Position numbers and translations under genes: made by a program. The notes below the pieces were generated by a model. The model saw nothing but the letters and a program-made list of their open reading frames with translations, ran no database searches and was not told the DNA's origin. A stretch of DNA of 43,798 nt. Source: Flavobacteriaceae bacterium (lineage in GTDB: Bacteria > Bacteroidota > Bacteroidia > Flavobacteriales > Flavobacteriaceae). Position 1 is the stretch's first letter, and every line of letters begins with the position of its first letter. This document shows positions 9,454 to 18,064 of the stretch, piece after piece. The stretch covers positions 1 through 43,798 of the forward strand of contig JANSXF010000032.1 of NCBI GenBank assembly GCA_024743095.1, read 5' to 3'.

Positions 9454-9500
9454 CTCTCTCTACTCGAATTAAATTAAAACTAACTCAGGTCTACTTATCG

Positions 9501-11231
9501 TTATTGCCACAGCGGATTCTGCTCCAAGGTATTTCCACTCTGATCAATAGCATTGATAGGAATAGGGAACAAATCGTGCTTTGGTTGATATTCGCCAAAT
9601 TTTGTATCGTAACCAGCTTGATCAAAATCCGCTGCTTCGTTTTGGATATAGGTATTGATCGTTTCCATCGCATTGCCCCACCTTCTTAAATCGAACAATC
9701 TGTGGCCTTCCATTCCAAATTCCAATCTGCGCTCGAAACGAATCGCTTTTCTAGCAAATGTGACATCACCAAAAGCTGCGTAAGGCTCAATTTGATAATT
9801 GGCTGCATCTGTATTTGGAATTGGGTTGTTGTCGGCATCCAAGGCCTGTACATAGGTCATGTTCTTGGCCCTGTTGCGCACTCGGTTCACATAATCCAAA
9901 GCCAATGGCAAGTTAGGACTTGCTTGCTCTACTGCAGCTTCTGCAGCCATTAACAGTACATCTGCAAAACGCATTACATTGTAGTTGATACCGGACCAGT
10001 CCGATCCCCAACCACCCGTTCCACGGTTGGCCCCAACTTCATCAGCTTGGTACACATTTTTCTTTGGCAAATATGGCCCGGAAATATCCCCAAATGTTGC
10101 CCGTATCCACGCCTTACCCGGGTTCAGACCAAAACCGTTGTAATCGATCCCCCGTCTACCTACGGTATAATCAATTCTTGGATCCAATGGTCCTGTATGG
10201 GTTGCAAATGCCTCATCGCTGGTTATACCATAGTCATTTGCCACATCAGTGGCTGCGTAAGTATCCAACAGGGGCAAACCTGAACCATCTGTTTGAAAAG
10301 CGTTTGCCAAGTCCTGGGTTGGCTGGTAAAAACCACAGCAGGTTTCTGGATCCAAAGGCCCACCTCCAGGAAAGTTCAAAGTACCGGCTCCATTACCATT
10401 AAAGGAACGGCCATCATCGGAAGCAAACTGAATGGCGAATATGGACTCGGGTCCATTTTCTCCTGCGGCATTAAAGTTATTGACATATTCATCATTTAAC
10501 GCATAGGGTCCATTATTGATAACATCATTAAATATAGGCAAGGCCTCCTCATATTTTCCTTGATAGAGATACGCTTTTGCCAAAAAGGCCTTGGCTACCC
10601 AAGCATTGGCCCTACCAACAACGATATCATCACCCAGACTACCTATCGCTTCATTAAAATCGGCTTCTATCTGCGCCCAAATAGGACCAGGGTTAGGCTG
10701 GTTAAACTCCTCATTTGCCAAGTTCTCCTCAGAGATAAATGGTGGATTTCCATAGAATTTTTGAAGCTCGAAATTAAAATAGCCCCTTAAAAAATATGCT
10801 TCTCCGGATTGCTGGGCAAAGTCTCCGCCTTCAATCTGATTGATTAGATCCAGTACTGCATTTGCCCGGTTGACACCTGCATAGAGAGAACCCCATCTTC
10901 CCAAAAACCAGTTGTTACCGGTTTGCCAATCCAAGGTCTCAATTTGAAACAAAGCCGTGTTGTCACCATCGGTACTTCCACGGTGAGCATCATCGGAGAC
11001 CACGTCGGTCCACCAGTTGTCACCACCGCGCGCAACAGCTTCTCCCTGTGCGTTAACACGTTCTCCATCCATGGCCGAGTAGGCAGCGGTCAATTTAAGG
11101 TCCACACCTACAGCCGTCTGTAAATCCTCATTGGGAATATTACCCGTGGCGGCTTTCTCCGTAAAATCTTCACTACAGGCCCATAGCAACAGACCAGTGA
11201 ATATGGTTGAAAATATTATCTTCTTTTTCAT
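9501..11231 (-). CDS. susD: SusD/RagB family glycan-binding lipoprotein
   Basis: This 576-residue outer-membrane lipoprotein has a lipobox at Cys19 (LLLWACSED). It has the SusD pattern: an N-terminal helical region, a TPR-like stretch (WVAKAFLAKAYLYQGKYEEA), the RFADVLLMAAEA helix late in the protein, and the family-typical ending with LFPIP and NPLW. SusD proteins sit on the cell surface as a lid for the SusC transporter and capture oligosaccharides. It begins 3 bases after the susC stop codon, so the two are cotranscribed. A cysteine pair in DPETCCGFY is unusual but not diagnostic. The family call is firm; the ligand is not known. The symbol denotes the family, not starch specificity. Confidence 0.95.
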   Translation of the reverse strand: MKKKIIFSTIFTGLLLWACSEDFTEKAATGNIPNEDLQTAVGVDLKLTAAYSAMDGERVNAQGEAVARGGDNWWTDVVSDDAHRGSTDGDNTALFQIETLDWQTGNNWFLGRWGSLYAGVNRANAVLDLINQIEGGDFAQQSGEAYFLRGYFNFELQKFYGNPPFISEENLANEEFNQPNPGPIWAQIEADFNEAIGSLGDDIVVGRANAWVAKAFLAKAYLYQGKYEEALPIFNDVINNGPYALNDEYVNNFNAAGENGPESIFAIQFASDDGRSFNGNGAGTLNFPGGGPLDPETCCGFYQPTQDLANAFQTDGSGLPLLDTYAATDVANDYGITSDEAFATHTGPLDPRIDYTVGRRGIDYNGFGLNPGKAWIRATFGDISGPYLPKKNVYQADEVGANRGTGGWGSDWSGINYNVMRFADVLLMAAEAAVEQASPNLPLALDYVNRVRNRAKNMTYVQALDADNNPIPNTDAANYQIEPYAAFGDVTFARKAIRFERRLEFGMEGHRLFDLRRWGNAMETINTYIQNEAADFDQAGYDTKFGEYQPKHDLFPIPINAIDQSGNTLEQNPLWQ

Positions 11232-11234
11232 TTT

Positions 11235-14200
11235 TTAAAATTTAAGATTAACTCCGAAGGAATAAATTGCAGCTAAAGGATAGTTATTGTCCGAAACTCC
11301 TATAGTTAGGTTATCTATGGCTCCACCATCAAGTCTAGGTTGTAGTTCAGGGTCTACCCCATCGTAACCTGTAATAGTGAACAAATTGGTTCCCTGAAGA
11401 TATAAACGAACACTGTCCATGCCCAAATAACTTGAAACTTCTTCGTTGAAAGTATACCCTATTTGGAGGTTCTTCAATCTCATGTAGGAACCATCCTCTA
11501 CGAAGAATGAGTTGGCAGCACCTTCATTGTTTGTAATACTTTGGCTAAGTGCTGGCAATTCAGCATCCAAATTGTCCGGAGTCCAGGAATCCAATACCCT
11601 TGCACTTCTGTTGGCGTTGAAGAAAGAAGGAAAATCGGTATATACCTTATCGTTATTGAATATCTCGTTTCCTTGGGAACCTTGGAAGAAGGCGGACATA
11701 TCAAATCCTTTGTAGCCCATTCTCAAGTTGACGCCATAAGTGAAATCCGGGTGGGGAGAACCGATAAAGGTTCTGTCATCATCATTTATGGTCCCGTCCC
11801 CATTAATATCACGGTATCTAAATCTACCAACACCATCCGCATTGGTAGCAAACCCTTGACTAGGAGCATTGGCCACCTCAGCTTCTGAAGCAAAAATACC
11901 ATCTACTATCCTACCATAGAAAGAGGAAATAGGCTGTCCTTCTTGCGTTCTGGTAACGGTACCTGTTGTTCTAAAACCTCCAAATCCAGTTTGGAAGGCA
12001 CTGATCAAATCAAGCACTTCATTTTTGTAGCTGGAGAAATTCATGTCGATGCCATAACTAAAACCTGAATCGGTTTGATCGGAATAGCTCAAGGTTGCAT
12101 CCACACCCTTGTTTTGGATAGAACCTACGTTCACATAAGGAGGAGCTGCATCCAAAGATGTAGTACTGTACAAACTTGCATCTTGGTTGATCAAATCCTT
12201 TGTTTCAATAGTGAAGTATTCCGCAGAAAGGTTCAATTTGTTATCAAAGAATCCAAGTTCAATACCAAAGTTGGTAGTCTCAGAGGTTTCCCATCTTAGA
12301 TCCGGGTTACCTGCAGCAGACAAAATCGCTCCCTGTGCTGCTCCACCACTACCTGTATACACATAATTTGCATACTGCTCACTTAAAATCGAGAAGTTTA
12401 CCGTTGGATTATCCACAGGTAAGGTTTGGTTGCCCAATTGTCCCCACGAACCTTTCAATTTCAATCGGCTTACAAAAGAGTCGGTCGGCCAGAAGCTTTC
12501 GTTGCTCACTACCCATCCTGCACTGAAGGAAGGAAATATATCGCTTTTATTATCGCCTACAAACCTAGAGGATTCGTCACGACGAACCGTAGCGGTCAAT
12601 AAATAACGTCCATCATAATCATAATTTACAGTACCGAACATGGAAAACAAAGATGAAGAATTATCATAGGCATAGGCTACGTTCGGTGCCCCACCACCAT
12701 TGCTCAACAAATAGTAATCAGGTGTTTCAAAGAAATAATCGGTCCTGGAAATTTCTTTCCCCTTACCATGATTGTCCAAAGCTTCGATACCGATCAGGGC
12801 ATTGATGCTATGATCGCCAAAAGATTTGTTATAGCTTAAGGTATTGGTCCATACCCACTCATAATCATCTTGGTCTGCCTCGGTCAACGTATTGGTTGCC
12901 AAAGGCTCTGAGGATTCCGGTATCAATGCTCTAAAGCGTCTATCGTTATAAGCCCTGATGGATCCACCAAAGGAAGTCTTGAACTGCAATCCTTCAATAA
13001 TATCCAAAGTGGCATAGATATCTCCAAATACCCTAAAGGTTTTTGCAAAATCATTTTTTTGACGAGTTGCCTCAGCCACTGGGTTGTTGGGATTGGAAAG
13101 TCCTGTATCATTACTGTAGTTACCTCCAAAATTACCCTCGGAATCATAAACTGGTACAAGAGGGGACATCCTTTGGGCAAAATTAAACCATGGCTGTCCT
13201 CCACTTCTTCTATCAAAAGAAATGTTGGCGTGCTGTCCAATCCGGATCCTATCGCCTACCTTAAACTCGGAGTTCAATCGTACGTTGCCTCTTTTAAATC
13301 CTGTATGGATCTGAATCCCCTGACGGTTCAAATACCCGGCAGAAAAAAGGAATTTGGATTTTTCATTACCATTCTCTAAAGTAATGGAAGCGTTTTGGGT
13401 AACGGCACTTCTGTATATTTCATCTACCCAATCTGTTCCATTTGGAGCAACATTCATTGTTACAGGAACACCTTGAATGGTTTGTGGTACTACGGGAGTT
13501 GCGCCATTTCCATACTGTGCATGGGAAGGTGTACCACCATCATTTAATATACTCTGCCATAGCATTTGTCCGTGCTGGGCAGGAGTCAACATGTCAGGCA
13601 AATTGGTAGCCACGGAAAATCCTGTGTACATGTCCAGGGATACTCTTGCTCTATCCAAATTATATCCACCACTCTTGGTGGTCACAATGATAACACCATT
13701 GGAGGCCCTAGCCCCATAAATGGCTGCCGCACCATCTTTAAGTACGTTCATTTGTTGGATATCCGCTGGGTTGATCGAGTTCAATATTCCTGGGTCATCG
13801 GTCTGGACACCATCAATAATATAAAGTGGGTCGTTACTGTTACCCGTTCCATAACCCCTTACACGCACCACAGGAGTTGCACCTGGTTGGCCGTTATTGG
13901 TTATGGTGACCCCCGAAACCCTACCTTGTAAGGCCTCTGCAGCATTTACCACAGGGGTTTTGGTAGCCTCGGCAACATCTACGGTCCCTACTGAACCGGT
14001 CAACTCGCCCCTGGTCTGTGTACCATATCCTGTTACCACAACCTCATCCAAGGCAGCGGCATCTTCCTCCAAGGCAACATCTACAGTGGAATTTCCGTTT
14101 ACAGGAACTTCTAGCGTTTTAAACCCAACATACGAAAAGATCAAAGTAGCGTCGGAAGCTGCGGTGATGGAATAGTTTCCATCAAAATCCGTCTGTGTTC

Positions 14201-14435
14201 CATTGGTGGTACCCTTTACAATAACATTGGTACCTGGCAAAGGTGTTCCAAAATTATCCACAACCGTACCCGTTATGGTTACTTGGTAAGGGGGCGAAGT
14301 AGCCTCACCCGAGTCCGGGGCCGCTGCAAATGCAGATCCACCCACCAACATCATTGTCATTGACAAGAAGTATGTCTGAAAAGCCTTTAGGGCACCAGAA
14401 AACCTTGTCAAAACTTGAATTCTGTTTTGATTCAT
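11235..14435 (-). CDS. susC: SusC/RagA family TonB-dependent outer-membrane transporter
   Basis: With the ATG at 14435 the protein has 1066 residues and begins MNQNRIQVLT, giving a normal leader that ends at about residue 38 (SAFAAAP). The longer open frame from 14492 adds 19 residues with no leader character and runs into the promoter-proximal leader. Domains: carboxypeptidase-regulatory-like fold (about 52-123), the TonB-box/SusC motif LDEVVVTGYGTQ (129-140), a plug with NPADIQQMNVLKDGAAAIYGARASNG-type wording (written here only in part), and a long beta-barrel ending in an aromatic residue (GVNLKF). It imports oligosaccharides together with SusD. It is divergent from a Nudix-type regulator gene, which likely controls the locus. 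Substrate inferred only from the neighbouring enzymes. Confidence 0.95.
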   Translation of the reverse strand: MNQNRIQVLTRFSGALKAFQTYFLSMTMMLVGGSAFAAAPDSGEATSPPYQVTITGTVVDNFGTPLPGTNVIVKGTTNGTQTDFDGNYSITAASDATLIFSYVGFKTLEVPVNGNSTVDVALEEDAAALDEVVVTGYGTQTRGELTGSVGTVDVAEATKTPVVNAAEALQGRVSGVTITNNGQPGATPVVRVRGYGTGNSNDPLYIIDGVQTDDPGILNSINPADIQQMNVLKDGAAAIYGARASNGVIIVTTKSGGYNLDRARVSLDMYTGFSVATNLPDMLTPAQHGQMLWQSILNDGGTPSHAQYGNGATPVVPQTIQGVPVTMNVAPNGTDWVDEIYRSAVTQNASITLENGNEKSKFLFSAGYLNRQGIQIHTGFKRGNVRLNSEFKVGDRIRIGQHANISFDRRSGGQPWFNFAQRMSPLVPVYDSEGNFGGNYSNDTGLSNPNNPVAEATRQKNDFAKTFRVFGDIYATLDIIEGLQFKTSFGGSIRAYNDRRFRALIPESSEPLATNTLTEADQDDYEWVWTNTLSYNKSFGDHSINALIGIEALDNHGKGKEISRTDYFFETPDYYLLSNGGGAPNVAYAYDNSSSLFSMFGTVNYDYDGRYLLTATVRRDESSRFVGDNKSDIFPSFSAGWVVSNESFWPTDSFVSRLKLKGSWGQLGNQTLPVDNPTVNFSILSEQYANYVYTGSGGAAQGAILSAAGNPDLRWETSETTNFGIELGFFDNKLNLSAEYFTIETKDLINQDASLYSTTSLDAAPPYVNVGSIQNKGVDATLSYSDQTDSGFSYGIDMNFSSYKNEVLDLISAFQTGFGGFRTTGTVTRTQEGQPISSFYGRIVDGIFASEAEVANAPSQGFATNADGVGRFRYRDINGDGTINDDDRTFIGSPHPDFTYGVNLRMGYKGFDMSAFFQGSQGNEIFNNDKVYTDFPSFFNANRSARVLDSWTPDNLDAELPALSQSITNNEGAANSFFVEDGSYMRLKNLQIGYTFNEEVSSYLGMDSVRLYLQGTNLFTITGYDGVDPELQPRLDGGAIDNLTIGVSDNNYPLAAIYSFGVNLKF

Positions 14436-14556
14436 AGATAGTCTATTTAGTTTAGTTATTTCTATTGATCTCGACCGTGCATATTGTCTCAATCAGGAAC
14501 AATAATAGTTAATTTTTTATAATTAGCAATATTTTAACAGCAGATATTGGATATGT

Positions 14557-14590
14557 CAAAATTAACCTGTCCAAAATATAAAATTGACAA
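14557..14590 (-). promoter_or_regulatory. Candidate promoter for susC
   Basis: On the minus strand the sequence TAATTTTG (complement of 14557-14564) matches the Bacteroidota -7 box TAnnTTTG exactly. A TTG lies 23 bases upstream (complement of 14588-14590), at the upper end of the spacing seen for this promoter class. The start of transcription would fall near 14550, leaving a leader of about 115 bases before the susC ATG. The call is by pattern only. Confidence 0.45.
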
Positions 14591-14971
14591 TGCTAAAAAA
14601 ACGTTAATTTTACTAGAGCTGTTGCGGGTTGAGCATTTCGGCAATCTGACATCCCTAATTTTGAAAAACAAAAAAACAACAAAATAGCCCACACCTGTTA
14701 CAATAATGCATTTGGGTGCTTCGACATCGAAATCAGTTTATCCGCTCTAGGAAAAGTTATAGCACAGCGTTATTGTCCCAAAAATCAAAAACCTCTTTTC
14801 ATCCTTCTGGGAACAAGCACCTATTTTTAGGGGCTACCCCCCGCCTGAAAATCCAGTTCCAATATAACAAGCTGTTTTTTTATATTCTTTATTGTATCAA
14901 TTTGCTACAATAAGACGGATGATTATTTTATTTTTATATTTTTTTGATGTAAATTTTGCGATGTTTATAAT
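14591..14971. other. Divergent intergenic region between susC and the Nudix regulator
   Basis: This AT-rich 381-base stretch has no convincing gene; a 65-codon frame at 14716-14913 has no leader or family signal. Close to the regulator start is TAAATTTTG (14950-14958), one base longer than the usual TAnnTTTG box, which may be its promoter. An operator for the regulator is expected here, but no clear palindrome longer than 6+6 bases could be picked out by eye. Confidence 0.5.
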
Positions 14972-15688
14972 ATGTTGCCTTCGGAAAACAAATACCTGAC
15001 CAACGTTTCTTTTGATACCGTAATCTTTGGTTTTACGGGAGAAGAACTAAAAATTTTGGTGCTCGAATATCAAAACACCGGCCTGTTCGCACTGCCCGGC
15101 GGTTACATTAGGCGAGATGAAAACCTGCTGGATGCGGCCAAAAAAGGTATCATGAAGCGCACAGGTCTCAAAACAATACATCTGGAACAGTTCCACACCT
15201 TCGGAAAGTTGAACAGGTCCAATCCCGAGCCTTCAAAAAAAATTGCCAAAGGTCTGGGCTATCAGATGCCGGATGACCATTGGGTGTTGGATAGATTTAT
15301 TACGGTAGGATATTATTCCTTGATCGACTATAACCAAGTGCGCCCAACGCCAAATAAATTCTCCGATTCCATAAACTGGTACGACATCAACAAACTTCCC
15401 CCTTTAATGATGGATCATGGGGAAATCGTGCAAAAAGCATTGGAGGCCATTAGAAACGATCTGGGAAAGAAACCGATCGGAACCAATCTCTTGCCAAAAA
15501 AATTCACCATGAAAGAACTGCGAAAGGTTTATGAAACCATTTTGGACAAAAAACTTCGGCGAACTACTTTTCAGCGTAAAATTCTAAGTATGGACGTTCT
15601 AATAAGACATGAAAAACTATATACCGGTGCAGCAAACAAAGCACCATACCTTTATAGCTTCGACAAAGAAAAAATAGAGAATCTCTAA
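14972..15688 (+). CDS. Nudix-fold transcriptional regulator (NrtR/AraR-like), catalytically dead Nudix box
   Basis: This 238-residue protein has an N-terminal Nudix fold (about 10-150, with the LFALPGGYIRRDE segment at 39-50) and a C-terminal winged-helix region (about 165-225, FTMKELRKVYETILDKKLRR). In the Nudix box the conserved Gly44, Glu50 and Gly65 are kept, but the catalytic RE at 58-59 reads KG and the EE at 62-63 reads KR, so hydrolysis is not expected. This is the design of NrtR-type regulators, in which the Nudix domain has become an effector sensor; Bacteroidota AraR is the known sugar-responsive example. It is the first gene of the rightward block and is divergent from susC, so it probably controls both. 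The effector is likely a sugar or keto-sugar product of the locus (inference). Confidence 0.87.
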   Translation: MLPSENKYLTNVSFDTVIFGFTGEELKILVLEYQNTGLFALPGGYIRRDENLLDAAKKGIMKRTGLKTIHLEQFHTFGKLNRSNPEPSKKIAKGLGYQMPDDHWVLDRFITVGYYSLIDYNQVRPTPNKFSDSINWYDINKLPPLMMDHGEIVQKALEAIRNDLGKKPIGTNLLPKKFTMKELRKVYETILDKKLRRTTFQRKILSMDVLIRHEKLYTGAANKAPYLYSFDKEKIENL

Positions 15689-15758
15689 ACAATCAAAGGG
15701 AGGCCATTAGAATCCGGCAAAAAATGATAACCTTTAAGGACCTAAATTAAATACCAAA

Positions 15759-17465
15759 ATGCCAAACTTTAATATTGATGCCGACCCAAAGCATACCTAT
15801 GACGCCATTGTGATAGGCTCGGGAATAAGTGGTGGTTGGGCGGCCAAAGAGCTCTGTGAAAAAGGATTAAAAACCTTGGTTCTAGAGCGTGGCCCTATTG
15901 TTGAACATCCAACCGACTATAAAACTGCCAATCTAGATCCTTGGGACTTAGAGTTTCGCGGTGGTCTTACCCCGGAACAAAAAGAAAAACATTACAAAGC
16001 CATTAGGTCTGGATTCATTGGTCAAGATACCGAGCATTTTTTTGCCAACGATAAAGAAAATCCATATACCGAGGTAAAGCCATTTCTTTGGATACGGGGG
16101 CACCAGATGGGGGGGCGCTCGTTACTTTGGGGAAAACAGACCTATCGCTGGAGCGAGATGGACTTCGAGGCCAACGCCAAAGATGGACATGGTGTGGATT
16201 GGCCTATCCGTTACAAAGACCTGGAGCCTTGGTACACCTACGTGGAAAAGTTTGCCGGCATCAGTGGGGAAGCCCTTGGTTTGCCACAGCTACCGGATAG
16301 CCACTTCCTTCCTCCCATGGAATTGAACTGTGTAGAAAAAGACATCAAAAAACGTATCGAAAGAGACTTTCCCGGAAGACATATGATCATTGGCAGGGTT
16401 GCTCACCTGACCCAACCTTTGAACGGAAGGGGGCAATGTCAATATCGAAACCGATGTAGTAGAGGCTGCCCGTACGGAGCCTATTTTAGCAGTAATGCCG
16501 TTACGCTTCCAGCAGCCAATGCTACAGGAAATCTTACTTTCAGACCGTATTCCATTGTACAATCCATAATGTACGATGAAAGTACAGGAAAGGCTTCCGG
16601 AGTACGCATTATTGATGCCGAGACCAACCAAGATATCGAGTTCAAGGCCAAGATTATTTTCTGTAATGCCTCAACGTTGAGTACCACGCAAGTTTTGTTG
16701 AATTCCACTTCAAAGCGTTTCCCCGAGGGAATGGGGAACGATAGCGGTGAACTTGGCCATAATCTAATGGACCACACCTATCGCGTTGGGGCCCTGGGAA
16801 AAGTAGATGGTCACCAGGACAAATACTATAGTGGACGTAGGCCCAATGGCATCTACATTCCACGCTACTGGAACATTGATCAGAAATCAAAAACGGACAA
16901 ATTCCTAAGAGGTTTTGGCTTTCAAGGTGGCGCATACCGAATGGGCAACAGTGAAGCTGCCAATCGCAAGGAGTTCGGTGGCCAATACAAGGACAGTATC
17001 ATGAAACCGGGACCATGGGAATTCTTCATTACAGGCTTTGCCGAATGTTTGCCCTATCACGACAACAAGGTTTTCCTGAACAAAGAGGTAACCGATAAAT
17101 GGGGGCAACCTACCCTATCCATTGATGCCCAATACAAGGAAAACGAACTGGCCCAGAACAAACAAATCCAGGAAGATGCCGTGGAAATGTTGGAAAAAGC
17201 AGGGGTTAAAGATGTAATTGGTTTTGATAACGAACACGAACCCGGATACGGCGTCCACGAAATGGGAACGGCACGAATGGGCCGTGACCCAAAAACTTCT
17301 GTTTTGAACGGTACCAACCAGATTCATTCAGTGAAAAACGTATTTGTTACCGATGGGGCCTGTATGACCTCTAACTCATGCGTGAATCCATCATTGACCT
17401 ACATGGCACTCACGGCTCGAGCCGCCAATCATGCCGTAGAAGAACTTAAAAAACGTAACATTTAA
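15759..17465 (+). CDS. GMC family FAD-dependent dehydrogenase, large subunit (glucoside 3-dehydrogenase-like)
   Basis: This 568-residue flavoprotein has the FAD Rossmann motif GSGISGG at residues 20-26 with Glu43 for the ribose, and the GMC C-terminal signature HEMGTARMG (500-508) and NPSLTYMAL (543 on). A CX5CX3C motif (Cys227, Cys233, Cys237; QCQYRNRCSRGCPYG) matches the pattern known to hold a [3Fe-4S] cluster in the large subunit of FAD-dependent glucose/glucoside dehydrogenase complexes. Electrons would thus leave through an electron carrier, not oxygen. It has no signal peptide of its own, but the next gene, 4 bases downstream, is a Tat-exported small subunit that could carry it out. 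Likely reaction: oxidation of a sugar hydroxyl, plausibly C3 of a glycoside. No cytochrome c subunit is encoded in the window. Confidence 0.87.
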   Translation: MPNFNIDADPKHTYDAIVIGSGISGGWAAKELCEKGLKTLVLERGPIVEHPTDYKTANLDPWDLEFRGGLTPEQKEKHYKAIRSGFIGQDTEHFFANDKENPYTEVKPFLWIRGHQMGGRSLLWGKQTYRWSEMDFEANAKDGHGVDWPIRYKDLEPWYTYVEKFAGISGEALGLPQLPDSHFLPPMELNCVEKDIKKRIERDFPGRHMIIGRVAHLTQPLNGRGQCQYRNRCSRGCPYGAYFSSNAVTLPAANATGNLTFRPYSIVQSIMYDESTGKASGVRIIDAETNQDIEFKAKIIFCNASTLSTTQVLLNSTSKRFPEGMGNDSGELGHNLMDHTYRVGALGKVDGHQDKYYSGRRPNGIYIPRYWNIDQKSKTDKFLRGFGFQGGAYRMGNSEAANRKEFGGQYKDSIMKPGPWEFFITGFAECLPYHDNKVFLNKEVTDKWGQPTLSIDAQYKENELAQNKQIQEDAVEMLEKAGVKDVIGFDNEHEPGYGVHEMGTARMGRDPKTSVLNGTNQIHSVKNVFVTDGACMTSNSCVNPSLTYMALTARAANHAVEELKKRNI

Positions 17466-17469
17466 CCTC

Positions 17470-18063
17470 ATGGACCGTAGAAAAGCTTTAAAATTTACAG
17501 GAAGTATGGCTGCAGCAGCCGTTGCAGGACCATCCCTACTATCATTATTACAATCATGTAAAAATGAAACCCGAATCGATTGGCACCCCGTATTTTTGAC
17601 CATAGATGAAGCCGCATTGGTCTCCAAAATCGTGGATATGATATTGCCACGAACCGAAACTCCGGGAGCACTCGATGTAAAAACGGATATATTCATCGAT
17701 AAGGTCTACGCCAATCTTTACGACGCCGAGGCCCAGGAACATGTAAGAAAGGAAATAGAAAAATTCGATCAAGACTGTATTTCTGATTTTGGAGACAGCT
17801 TGGTAAACCTATCCGAATCCGACCAAATCAAAGTTTTGCAAAGAGCGGAGGAAAATTCGGGACAATTCGGTAGTGGCGTATGGGGAACCACAGTGGGCAG
17901 ACCTGAACCCGTAGGTTTTTATCGTTCCTTAAAATCAACTGCGCTCTGGGGCTACTTCACCTCACAGGAAATCGGTGAAAATGTATTGAGCTACGACCCT
18001 GTTCCCGGGGCTTACCACGGTTGTATCCCATTAAGCGATGTAGGCAACAAATGGAGTCTATAA
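17470..18063 (+). CDS. Gluconate 2-dehydrogenase subunit 3 family protein (Tat-exported small subunit)
   Basis: This 197-residue protein has a Tat-type leader: DRRKALKFTG, then an Ala-rich hydrophobic stretch and a possible lipobox (LLQSC, about residue 30). The body (IDEAALVSKIVDMILPRTETPGA near residues 45-70, and GFYRSLKSTALWGYFTSQEIG late) is typical of the gluconate 2-dehydrogenase subunit 3 family. In FAD-dependent glucose, fructose and glucoside dehydrogenases this subunit chaperones the flavoprotein and carries it through the Tat pathway. Placement immediately after the GMC gene (4 bases) and 1 base before the Gfo/Idh/MocA gene shows tight coupling. It has no catalytic function itself. 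Confidence 0.88.
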   Translation: MDRRKALKFTGSMAAAAVAGPSLLSLLQSCKNETRIDWHPVFLTIDEAALVSKIVDMILPRTETPGALDVKTDIFIDKVYANLYDAEAQEHVRKEIEKFDQDCISDFGDSLVNLSESDQIKVLQRAEENSGQFGSGVWGTTVGRPEPVGFYRSLKSTALWGYFTSQEIGENVLSYDPVPGAYHGCIPLSDVGNKWSL

Positions 18064-18064
18064 T

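Noticed and set aside
14436..14492. N-terminal extension of susC from 14492
   Set aside because: The 19 extra residues are not leader-like, and ATG 14435 directly starts a normal signal segment.
14554..14589. TGTCAA/TTGACA inverted repeat as an operator
   Set aside because: The arms match for only 6 bases across a 24-base spacer in AT-rich DNA and overlap the candidate promoter; too weak to call.
14716..14913. 65-codon open frame upstream of the Nudix regulator
   Set aside because: No leader, no family wording and basic/Ser-rich composition typical of chance frames.
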